Assembly (NCBI GenBank): GCA_934180065.1
Contig: CAKPRA010000059.1
Location: forward strand, 1 to 8,140
Source: an uncultured Clostridia bacterium
GTDB lineage: Bacteria > Bacillota > Clostridia > TANB77 > CAG-508
Reading direction: 5' to 3'
DNA length: 8,140 nucleotides
Positions 1-6,367 of this stretch are shown here, in pieces; position 1 is the first letter of the stretch; each line of letters starts with the position of its first letter. Below the pieces are notes generated by a model. It had not been told where the DNA came from and made no database searches. It saw nothing but the letters and a program-made list of their open reading frames with translations. Both the position numbers and the translations under genes were made by a program.

Positions 1-91
1 CAAAGTAGTGTGAGAGTTGTAGTGCCCTCGTTTAAGTTTGGAGGTATTAAGATTTTATTTAAAAGCTCCCAAGCTGCGCGTCACTTTTTTT
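1..91 (+). ncRNA. Candidate structured RNA, 3' end only, cut by the window edge
   Basis: This stretch has no open reading frame of note and is clearly richer in G and C than the sequence after it. It ends in seven T residues (85-91), as an RNA 3' end would. Two competing helices can be drawn. One pairs 26-29 with 41-44 (CCTC/GAGG). The longer one pairs 36-43 with 66-74 (GTTTGGAG with CTCCCAAGC, one bulge). GTGA at 10-13 can also pair with TCAC at 81-84, just before the T-run. A 6S RNA is one possibility in a clostridium, but I cannot confirm a family. The 5' part may lie outside the window. Confidence 0.3.
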
Positions 92-151
92 AATATATAT
101 ATTCACATTTCCTGCTCTACTAAATTTAATTTTTATGTGAATTGTAACTTA

Positions 152-182
152 AAAAGAGAATATTTTTTAAATATTCTCTTTT
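152..182. terminator. Perfect 14-bp hairpin, rho-independent terminator
   Basis: Bases 152-165 pair without mismatch with 169-182 around a three-base TTT loop. The A-run on the 5' arm and T-run on the 3' arm would let it work in both directions. It lies just upstream of the signal peptidase promoter and would stop read-through from the left. Confidence 0.8.
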
Positions 183-186
183 AATA

Positions 187-215
187 TTGTCTAGATTAAA
201 ATTTAAGTGTATAAT
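187..215 (+). promoter_or_regulatory. Vegetative (sigma-A type) promoter of the signal peptidase operon
   Basis: TTGTCT (187-192) is separated by 17 bases from a perfect TATAAT (210-215). Transcription would begin near 222. That leaves about 40 bases of leader before the ATG at 263 and argues against the GTG at 227 as the start. Confidence 0.7.
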
Positions 216-248
216 ATGTTTGTTTTGTGAAATACGATGGAAAAAATG

Positions 249-256
249 AAAGGAAG
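249..256 (+). promoter_or_regulatory. Ribosome binding site that fixes the signal peptidase start
   Basis: AAAGGAAG lies 6 bases before ATG 263. The alternative in-frame GTG at 227 has no Shine-Dalgarno match and would sit only about five bases from the predicted transcription start. Confidence 0.7.
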
Positions 257-262
257 AGTTTT

Positions 263-904
263 ATGGAATCAAAAAAAGGTAAGGAAATTATAGAATGGTT
301 AATTTGTATTTTGATAGCTCTTATTATAGTTGCTATAATTAAATCTTTTATAGGTTTTCCAACCGTTGTAAGTGGTAGCTCTATGGATTCTACTTTAAAA
401 AATGGAGATCGTTTATGGGTTAGTAGAATTGGAATTGAAATAAATAAATACCCAAAACAAGGTGATATTATTACCTTTGAGGCTCCTGCAAATGACTATA
501 TAGCAAAGGGTATTGCAAATACCAATAATCCTGTAGCACTTTACAATGATAATTCAAAAAGTTTTTTTGAAAAAATAATATCATCTATTTCAATATTTGG
601 TGAAACTAGTTATATAAAAAGAGTTATTGGATTACCTGGAGATCATATTGAAATAAAAGATAATTCTGTATATGTTAATGGTGAAAGGTTAAATGAAGAT
701 TATTTAGACTATGGAACAGAAACTACTGATAAAGATGGCTCTTTTACAGATATAGTTGTACCAGATGGATATATCTATGTACTAGGTGATAATAGGTCTG
801 TATCAGCTGATAGTAGAAGATTTGGTTGTATACCTATTGATAAAATCGAGGGAAAAGCAGTATTAAGATTTTGGCCATTAAATAAATGGAAACTAATAAA
901 ATAA
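263..904 (+). CDS. lepB: Type I signal peptidase (SipS/LepB family)
   Basis: This is a membrane serine protease that removes signal peptides from exported proteins on the outer face of the cytoplasmic membrane. From ATG 263 it has 213 residues. A single N-terminal membrane anchor covers about residues 9-30. The family boxes follow in order: SGSSMDSTL with catalytic Ser40, GDRLWVSRI (49-56), YIKRVIGLPGD with the general-base Lys119, and GDNRSVSADSRRFG (175-188). One anchor and a Ser/Lys dyad match the Gram-positive SipS type. The stretch between GDI (67-69) and Lys119 is about 35-40 residues longer than I recall for Bacillus SipS and contains a hydrophobic patch (FFEKIISSISIFG). The gene is first in a three-gene operon, 22 bases before the DnaB-like gene. 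Identification is firm; the substrates are unknown. Confidence 0.95.
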   Translation: MESKKGKEIIEWLICILIALIIVAIIKSFIGFPTVVSGSSMDSTLKNGDRLWVSRIGIEINKYPKQGDIITFEAPANDYIAKGIANTNNPVALYNDNSKSFFEKIISSISIFGETSYIKRVIGLPGDHIEIKDNSVYVNGERLNEDYLDYGTETTDKDGSFTDIVVPDGYIYVLGDNRSVSADSRRFGCIPIDKIEGKAVLRFWPLNKWKLIK

Positions 905-910
905 TATACC

Positions 911-917
911 AAGGAGG
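911..917 (+). promoter_or_regulatory. Strong ribosome binding site for a TTG start
   Basis: AAGGAGG is a near-perfect Shine-Dalgarno sequence, 9 bases before TTG 927. The nearby GTG at 931 is in another frame. This supports the unusual TTG start codon of the DnaB-like gene. Confidence 0.8.
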
Positions 918-926
918 AATTTTTAA

Positions 927-2471
927 TTGAGTGCTAAAAATGTAGTTGAAGAAAAATATCCTATTGAATTAGTAAATAAAAATTTAGAGCTGATATATGT
1001 AGGCTTGTTGCTTGAAAATCCAAAATCAATATCAAAATTTTACTTGTCATATGAGGATAGCCAATTTTCAGATGAAATGGCATTAAATATTTATAAAAGT
1101 ATTTTATTTACAGAGGGGGGAAGTTTTGCTCCGGAAAATGTTAAAAGAGCATTTACATATCCTAAAACGTCTGAAGATATATATCAATTTAAACAAAAAT
1201 TAAAAAAAGAAGTTGCTACTAAAAATTATAATATTGAATCAGTATATGTTAAATTAAAAAAACTATTTTTATTAAAAAAATATTATATAACAGCACCTAC
1301 AAAGAAAATTCAAGATGAAATTTTAGAAATTAAAAATTACAAAAGATATAAGGAAATGACAATTGATGAACTTGAAAATATTGTCGCTGAAGCTAGTGTA
1401 AAAAGAGGAATAAGTGAAGGTAGATTAAATAGTAATGTTACTGATTTTTTATTATCAGGAGAAAATACACTTACAAGTGGAATTGATTTACCATTTAAAA
1501 TTTTAACAGAGGTATTTAAAGGTATAAGATTAGGTGAAACTATGTCTTTTGCAATGCCTTCAAATAGCGGTAAAAGTAGATTTACTATAAATGTTGCTGC
1601 TCATCTAGCTTTTGTTGAAAAAAAGAAGGTTTTAATTATTTCTAATGAGATGTCAGAAGAAAAGATGAAATTATGTCTTATTACTACAATTATAAATAAT
1701 CCAAAAATACAAAAAATGGTTGGATGTAAGCTTAGAGTTTCAGAAACACAGCTACTAGACTTTAAGTATAAACCAGACAAAAAATCTTCTGTGAAAGTTG
1801 ATGAAAAAGGTTATATTTTGCAAGAAGATAATGAAACTCATGAACATTTTATAGATAAATTAATTAAATATTCTTCAGAGTTCAATGATGTTATAAAAGT
1901 TACAGATTGGCTTGATAATCAAATTGATAATCCAATTTGCTTTATGCATATAGCTGATCATACGAATGATGATCTTTATAAGATAATTTTGAATTATTAT
2001 TATAAAGAGGGGGTTGAATACGTTTTTTATGATACACTTAAAAATGATATAAATCATATTGGTGATGGAGATGAAATAAAAAGAACAGCTACAATACTTT
2101 CTAATATAGCTCAAAGGTACAAAATTTTTATAGGTTCGACTTTGCAGTTATTAGAAAGCACAACTGCTCCACTGAATTTAACAATTAATGATATGGCAGC
2201 AAGTAGAACTGTGAAAGAAGTGTTAGATACATTGTGCTTATTTAAGCAGATTACAAGTGAAACTTATAGAGATTATGAGTATTCAGAAGTAGAAGAATCA
2301 AAACAATATAAAGATTTAGAATTTTATGAAGATCCAAATGTTAGATATTATGCTTGTGTTGTTGATAAAAATAGGGCTGGTGCAAAGCCAAAGCTATTAT
2401 TTAGATTGAACTTAGCATATAATGAATGGTTTGAATTAGGGTACTTAAGAATGAAACAAAAGTTGAAATGA
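927..2471 (+). CDS. Divergent DnaB-type helicase/ATPase paralog
   Basis: The product has 514 residues from a TTG start. Residues about 18-120 resemble the helical N-terminal domain of DnaB (LELIYVGLLLENP matches its opening helix). A RecA-fold ATPase follows: P-loop AMPSNSGKS (209-217, Lys216), ISNEMS with likely catalytic Glu241, Walker B YVFYDT (Asp369), a motif-3-like STLQL (Gln407), and a KNRAG segment (Lys481, Arg483) matching the DnaB lysine/arginine-finger site. LAYNEWFEL (496-504) matches the DnaB C-terminal strand. The spacing from EMS to Walker B is about 40 residues longer than in Bacillus DnaB, pointing to an insertion around 260-320. It is unlikely to be the main replicative helicase because it is divergent and sits with lepB. 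DNA unwinding is inferred; ATP binding is well supported. A phage-derived origin is possible, but no other phage genes are visible. Confidence 0.75.
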   Translation: MSAKNVVEEKYPIELVNKNLELIYVGLLLENPKSISKFYLSYEDSQFSDEMALNIYKSILFTEGGSFAPENVKRAFTYPKTSEDIYQFKQKLKKEVATKNYNIESVYVKLKKLFLLKKYYITAPTKKIQDEILEIKNYKRYKEMTIDELENIVAEASVKRGISEGRLNSNVTDFLLSGENTLTSGIDLPFKILTEVFKGIRLGETMSFAMPSNSGKSRFTINVAAHLAFVEKKKVLIISNEMSEEKMKLCLITTIINNPKIQKMVGCKLRVSETQLLDFKYKPDKKSSVKVDEKGYILQEDNETHEHFIDKLIKYSSEFNDVIKVTDWLDNQIDNPICFMHIADHTNDDLYKIILNYYYKEGVEYVFYDTLKNDINHIGDGDEIKRTATILSNIAQRYKIFIGSTLQLLESTTAPLNLTINDMAASRTVKEVLDTLCLFKQITSETYRDYEYSEVEESKQYKDLEFYEDPNVRYYACVVDKNRAGAKPKLLFRLNLAYNEWFELGYLRMKQKLK

Positions 2472-2484
2472 GGTTGTAGAATTT

Positions 2485-4623
2485 ATGCAGAAGATATCTT
2501 TACAAAAAAGGAGTTTTTTCAATAGTATAGGTTTAGATATAAATAATTTACCTGCTGAATTGCAAATAAAGGCAAATAGTATACAAAAAAAATTGCCATT
2601 AGAAGATTTAAAGTTTTTAAGTCTGAAAAGTTTGACAATTCCAAAAGTGAAGCATTTTAGATTAAAAAATCTATTCGGAACTGATAATGTAAAACTTGAT
2701 AATATGACATGGATAGATATATTTTCAAATAGTGAAAAAACAGATGAAATAATTAAATTATATTTTAAAAATCCAAATTATTATTATAAAGAGCTTAGAA
2801 AATTAGATCAATCTGAGCTTAATCATAATAATCCAATAGAGCTTTATGAAAGTAATGGAAAATTTTTTATAAAAGAAGGAACTGCTAGATTGTCTTTAAT
2901 GATGATAAAATATTTATTAGAGATGTCCAGAGCTCAATCAAAAGAAGAAAAAATAATTATTAATAAGCAATATATTTTTGCTGGAAGTGTTAGGTCAATT
3001 CCTAAAGACAGAGATATTATGTACTTGATAAATATGCTATTTGAAATATATGGTTCAAAGTTAAAATTACAAAAAGTTGATAATGATAATGAATGTAGTT
3101 ATATTATGAAATATGATGAGAGGAAATTTGAAATAAATTCAAAGTCTGATTTGGAGAATTTTATTAAAAATAGTTATTTACCAAAAGAATATAAAAGTAC
3201 TGAAAAATTTAAAATAAAATTGCAAAATATTTCAAGGATTGGAATTGAATATAAAGAAAATGAGGAAATTGTAGATCAATTTTTAGTTATGGGAAAAATA
3301 TTTCCTAATTATGAAATTTTTGTGAAATATTACAAAAAGATGATGAAATATAACTTAGAAGATAAATTAATCGAAAAGTTAGACTTAAAGAATATTACAT
3401 ATGATGACATTTTAAAGAAATTAATAAAAATTGTAAAACAAGAAGAGATTGGTATGGGAAAATTGGAATTAAAAGATAAAATTGATAATAATGAAGAATT
3501 GAAAAATATGGTATCTAAAAAAGTAGGTTCAAAAAAAGAGATTTTGAAAAAAAATAATGCAAAGAAAGTAAATAAAAAAAATGAAAAAGTTGATAAAAAA
3601 GAGCATGAAGAAGATAAAGAAAATGAAGAAAAATTAATACTTGAGGAAAAATTAAAAACAGCTAAAGATTCTGCAAATGCTCAAATAAAAGAAATTTTAG
3701 ATAATATAGAAAAGATATATTATAAATTGAAAACAGAAGAATCAAAATTTTTTGATTTAGCAAGCAGTACAAATATTGAGCTTAATATAGATAAAATTAA
3801 TGATGATTCTATAAATTCAAATATAAATTCTATAAAAGAAAACATTTTTACTTTAAAGAAGAAAATAGATGAAATGGATAAAATTGAAGATGTTAATTAT
3901 ATTAACGAGTTTTTTAAAGATATTGTAAAAATATCAAATGATAAAAATATTTTAACAGAATTTTCAGATGAAATGAAAAGTATATATACAATTTGTTTTA
4001 ATAAAAATATTCAAAAAATGATTACAGATTCTAAATTGAAAAAGTTAGATAAACAGAGAAAAGAAATTGAAAGTGAAAAATGCTCTTTTTTTAGTAAATT
4101 GATAGGTAAAGCTAAATTAAAACAGGCAAAACTAGATAATATAAATCTTAAAGAGCAATTAATTTTGACAGAATCTCAATTTTCAAATAGCTCTTATTAT
4201 TCTATTGAAGATGGATTAGCTGAGCTTTATGCTTATGATAGAACTGAGGAGGATTTTAGTTGTTTATCTGAAATTAAAATATATATAAAGAATTTAGAAA
4301 CAAATAATCAGATAAAATCTATGACAGACCAAGAAAAATTAACAAGAAGAATAAAAGAGCGTATTGAACAACAACGCAATTTACCACAATTGGTACTTTC
4401 AAAGGAAAAAAGAAAATTTTTTAGTAAAGCTCAAATAAATTTAGTTCAAGAAAAAAATAATGAATTAAAACGTGTTATTCAAATAAATAGAGCTAATTCT
4501 TTAAAGTTGCAAAACACAGGTATGATACCAATTATTGGTAATATTAAAACAACAAAGGCAGTAAAGAAATTTATTAATAATTTGGGTCAAATAGAAAAAT
4601 CTATTGAATCACAAAATACATAA
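2485..4623 (+). CDS. Unknown 712-residue coiled-coil protein with a ParB-like motif
   Basis: I do not recognise this family. The N-terminal part (1-320) looks globular. Residues 117-144 (PIELYESNGKFFIKEGTARLS and onward) resemble the core of the ParB/sulfiredoxin fold, where a strand ending in GxxR contacts nucleotide; here that is Gly132 to Arg135. Residues about 320-400 are very rich in Lys and Glu. Predicted helical, coiled-coil-like segments extend through about 400-670. Two similar pieces, SFFSKLIGKAK (534-544) and KFFSKAQINL (644-653), may be a degenerate repeat. There is no signal peptide and no convincing membrane segment, so it is probably cytoplasmic. It starts 13 bases after the DnaB-like gene, with a weak GAGG (2470-2473) overlapping that gene's stop codon, suggesting translational coupling. 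It may act as a partner of the ATPase; that is inference. Confidence 0.85.
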   Translation: MQKISLQKRSFFNSIGLDINNLPAELQIKANSIQKKLPLEDLKFLSLKSLTIPKVKHFRLKNLFGTDNVKLDNMTWIDIFSNSEKTDEIIKLYFKNPNYYYKELRKLDQSELNHNNPIELYESNGKFFIKEGTARLSLMMIKYLLEMSRAQSKEEKIIINKQYIFAGSVRSIPKDRDIMYLINMLFEIYGSKLKLQKVDNDNECSYIMKYDERKFEINSKSDLENFIKNSYLPKEYKSTEKFKIKLQNISRIGIEYKENEEIVDQFLVMGKIFPNYEIFVKYYKKMMKYNLEDKLIEKLDLKNITYDDILKKLIKIVKQEEIGMGKLELKDKIDNNEELKNMVSKKVGSKKEILKKNNAKKVNKKNEKVDKKEHEEDKENEEKLILEEKLKTAKDSANAQIKEILDNIEKIYYKLKTEESKFFDLASSTNIELNIDKINDDSINSNINSIKENIFTLKKKIDEMDKIEDVNYINEFFKDIVKISNDKNILTEFSDEMKSIYTICFNKNIQKMITDSKLKKLDKQRKEIESEKCSFFSKLIGKAKLKQAKLDNINLKEQLILTESQFSNSSYYSIEDGLAELYAYDRTEEDFSCLSEIKIYIKNLETNNQIKSMTDQEKLTRRIKERIEQQRNLPQLVLSKEKRKFFSKAQINLVQEKNNELKRVIQINRANSLKLQNTGMIPIIGNIKTTKAVKKFINNLGQIEKSIESQNT

Positions 4624-4631
4624 GTAATAGT

Positions 4632-4664
4632 AAAGAGCTGGAAAATTATATTCTAGCTCTTTTT
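4632..4664 (+). terminator. Rho-independent terminator ending the first operon
   Basis: Bases 4632-4643 pair with 4651-4662 (AAAGAGCTGGAA with TTCTAGCTCTTT, one G-T pair) around a seven-base loop, and the 3' arm runs into a T-tract (4660-4664). It lies 9 bases after the stop codon of the 712-residue gene and separates that operon from spoIIID. Confidence 0.85.
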
Positions 4665-4675
4665 GTATTAAGTTC

Positions 4676-4701
4676 TAGGACAATCTTAAGGCGAATACAA
4701 T
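4676..4701 (+). promoter_or_regulatory. Likely sigma-E promoter with a SpoIIID box upstream of spoIIID
   Basis: TAGGACAATC (4676-4685) fits all ten positions of the Bacillus SpoIIID consensus WWRRACARNY. AATACAAT (4694-4701) matches 7 of 8 positions of the sigma-E -10 consensus CATACANT. No good sigma-E -35 is present at the expected distance (about 4673-4680); the SpoIIID box overlaps that place, as expected for a promoter needing an activator. In B. subtilis spoIIID is transcribed by sigma-E and stimulated by its own product. A chance match to the box within 100 bases is not negligible. Confidence 0.45.
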
Positions 4702-4719
4702 TAAACAAAAATATTTGCC

Positions 4720-4724
4720 GGAGG
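4720..4724 (+). promoter_or_regulatory. Ribosome binding site that fixes the spoIIID start
   Basis: GGAGG ends 8 bases before ATG 4733. A longer reading frame from TTG 4715 would place this site inside the coding region, so ATG 4733 is preferred. It also fits the length and N-terminus of SpoIIID. Confidence 0.8.
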
Positions 4725-4732
4725 TTGTTAAC

Positions 4733-4996
4733 ATGAAAAATTATTCAATAGAACAACGTGCTTGTAGTTTAGCACATTATATAGTAGATTCAAAAGATAC
4801 AGTTAGAGGAGCAGCTAAAAAATTTGGTGTAAGTAAAAGTACAGTACATAAGGATGTATCTGAAAGATTAATAAAAATTAATCCTGCATTAGCGGGTGAG
4901 GTAAGAGAGATTTTAGATGAAAACAAAGCTGAAAGACATATAAGAGGTGGAATGGCAACAAAATTGAAATATAGCAAACAACATGAAAGAAATTAA
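4733..4996 (+). CDS. spoIIID: Sporulation transcription factor SpoIIID
   Basis: SpoIIID is a small DNA-binding protein of the mother cell during endospore formation. It activates or represses many sigma-E genes and helps switch on sigK. The 87-residue product is close to the Bacillus protein (93 residues). The helix-turn-helix spans about residues 22-45, and FGVSKSTVHKD (31-41) is practically identical to the family signature. INPALAGEVREILD (49-62) and RGGMATKLKY (71-80) are also diagnostic; the latter belongs to the basic C-terminal region that helps bind DNA. The gene has its own upstream control region after a terminator and is followed, with no terminator, by trhP 72 bases downstream. 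In many Firmicutes spoIIID lies near spoIIQ or mreB, which are not seen here. Identification is firm and shows that the organism can, or recently could, form spores. Confidence 0.97.
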   Translation: MKNYSIEQRACSLAHYIVDSKDTVRGAAKKFGVSKSTVHKDVSERLIKINPALAGEVREILDENKAERHIRGGMATKLKYSKQHERN

Positions 4997-5004
4997 AAGA
5001 AATA

Positions 5005-5033
5005 TAGATATTATGGTAATTATATGTTATAAT
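5005..5033 (+). promoter_or_regulatory. Extended -10 vegetative promoter of trhP
   Basis: A perfect extended -10, TGTTATAAT (5025-5033), is preceded at 17 bases by TAGATA (5005-5010), a 4-of-6 match to the -35. The -10 lies within an 11-base palindrome, GTTATAATAAC (5026-5036), which could be a small operator or chance. It allows trhP to be expressed independently of sporulation. Confidence 0.6.
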
Positions 5034-5068
5034 AACACAGATGATAAAAAAAGAAAGAGGGATAATTA

Positions 5069-6298
5069 ATGAAAAAACCAGAATTGCTAGCACCAGCAGG
5101 ATCTTTTGAAAAAGCAAAAACAGCATTTTTATATGGAGCAGATGCAGTATATGCAGGAACTTCATCATTATCATTAAGAACTAGAGCTGAAATGCAAGAT
5201 AATGATTTAGAAAAAACAATAAACTATGCACATAAAATAGGAAAAAAGGTTTATACTACAATAAATATATATGCCTGGGATGATAAATATGATGAAATAG
5301 TTAAACAGGTAAGAATGTTAGCAAAATTAAAAGTAGATGCTATCATAGTTGCCGATGGAGGAATTGTAGATATAATAAAAAAAGAAGCACCAGATATTGA
5401 TATACATATAAGTACACAAGCTAATATTGTAAGTAGTCATTCTGCAAATTTTTGGAGAAATGTAGGAGCAAAAAGAGTAATATTAGGAAGAGAGCTAAAT
5501 AAAGAGCAAGTAAAACAGATAATAAATGATACACCAAAAGATTTAGAAACAGAGATTTTTGTTCATGGAGCAATATGTTTTGGATATTCTGGAAGATGTT
5601 TTTTAAGTGATTTTCTTGCAGGTAGAAGTGCAAACTTAGGGGATTGTGCTCAAAGTTGTAGATGGGCATATAATGTATATGTAGAAGAGCATAATAAACC
5701 AGGAAATTTAATGCCTGTAGAAAATGATGATAAAGGAACTTATATTTTCTCATCAAAGGACTTATGTTTAATTAAAGAAATTCCAGAAATTATAGACATG
5801 GGAGTAGATAGCTTAAAAATAGAAGGTAGATTAAAAACTGAATATTATTTAGCATCTGTTGTAAATGCATATAGAAATGCTATTGATGATTATTTTGAAA
5901 ATCCAGAAAATTATGATTATACAAAATATCTTAAAGAGCTAGAGAAAACAAAAACAAGAGGATTAACCACATTTTACTTTGATGATAGAAATAATAAAGA
6001 TTTTCAAGAATATGAGGGAAAACAATATAATCCAGATTTTGAATATGGTGGAAAAATAATAGACTGCTCTGATTCAAAAGCAATTGTAGAAATAAAAAAT
6101 AAACTTATTGTAGGTGACAAATTGGAAATAATAATTCCTGGAAAAATAGAGCCTTATTCATTTGAAATAAAGAAGTTATGGGATACAGAAACAGATGAAT
6201 CAGTGCAATTTGTAAATCCTGGAAAAGCAGGACAAAGTATAAAGATTGAACTTCCAATATCTGTAGAAAATGGGTGGATTTTAAGAAGAAAGAAATAA
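5069..6298 (+). CDS. trhP: U32 family tRNA hydroxylation protein TrhP
   Basis: TrhP (E. coli YegQ, B. subtilis YrrO type) is needed, with prephenate, to form 5-hydroxyuridine at the wobble position 34 of tRNAs. Members are often annotated as U32 peptidases or collagenase-like proteases. The 409-residue product begins KPELLAPAGSFEKA and GADAVYAG, typical of the barrel domain. EIFVHGAICFGYSGRCFLS (162-180) fits the U32 signature exactly. Cys170, Cys177, Cys193 and Cys233 are the likely iron-sulfur ligands, with Cys197 an extra nearby cysteine. SLKIEGRLKTEYY (248-260) is also strongly conserved. The length and the small C-terminal domain (about 320-409) fit TrhP rather than the larger RlhA, which acts on 23S rRNA. 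GAGGG (5057-5061) sits 7 bases before the ATG. The family is certain; the tRNA substrate is inferred from similarity. Confidence 0.92.
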   Translation: MKKPELLAPAGSFEKAKTAFLYGADAVYAGTSSLSLRTRAEMQDNDLEKTINYAHKIGKKVYTTINIYAWDDKYDEIVKQVRMLAKLKVDAIIVADGGIVDIIKKEAPDIDIHISTQANIVSSHSANFWRNVGAKRVILGRELNKEQVKQIINDTPKDLETEIFVHGAICFGYSGRCFLSDFLAGRSANLGDCAQSCRWAYNVYVEEHNKPGNLMPVENDDKGTYIFSSKDLCLIKEIPEIIDMGVDSLKIEGRLKTEYYLASVVNAYRNAIDDYFENPENYDYTKYLKELEKTKTRGLTTFYFDDRNNKDFQEYEGKQYNPDFEYGGKIIDCSDSKAIVEIKNKLIVGDKLEIIIPGKIEPYSFEIKKLWDTETDESVQFVNPGKAGQSIKIELPISVENGWILRRKK

Positions 6299-6307
6299 AC
6301 AAAATTA

Positions 6308-6336
6308 TTGACAATGATACGTACATTGGATAAAAT
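6308..6336 (+). promoter_or_regulatory. Strong vegetative promoter of the WG-repeat gene
   Basis: Perfect TTGACA (6308-6313), a 17-base spacer and TAAAAT (6331-6336). Transcription would start near 6343, ruling out the ATG at 6350 as a practical start. No terminator separates it from trhP, so read-through from trhP may add to expression. Confidence 0.8.
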
Positions 6337-6354
6337 ATAAAAAAAACATATGAA

Positions 6355-6360
6355 AAGGAG
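6355..6360 (+). promoter_or_regulatory. Ribosome binding site that fixes the WG-repeat gene start
   Basis: AAGGAG lies 7 bases before ATG 6368. The in-frame ATG at 6350 lies upstream of this site and has no Shine-Dalgarno sequence of its own. Confidence 0.8.
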
Positions 6361-6367
6361 TTTTGGT

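Noticed and set aside
1875..2114. Leftward reading frame of 79 residues inside the DnaB-like gene
   Set aside because: It is antisense to a gene with clear motifs, is dominated by Ile, Asn and Phe as AT-rich antisense frames are, and lacks a ribosome binding site.
3514..3660. Possible tandem repeat in the A-rich stretch
   Set aside because: The Lys/Glu codons (AAA, GAA) make it look repetitive, but no regular unit length is visible.
263..4623. Prophage or mobile-element origin for the first operon
   Set aside because: No integrase, terminase, transposase, tRNA target or flanking repeats are present, and base composition looks like that of the neighbours; a phage ancestor for the DnaB-like gene alone is not excluded.
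4777..5174. Two leftward reading frames across spoIIID and the start of trhP
   Set aside because: Both lie opposite well-identified conserved genes and have Leu/Ile/Phe-rich products with no recognisable domain.
5421..5756. Leftward reading frame of 111 residues inside trhP
   Set aside because: It is opposite the conserved cysteine region of trhP; the Leu/His-rich product is typical of an antisense shadow.
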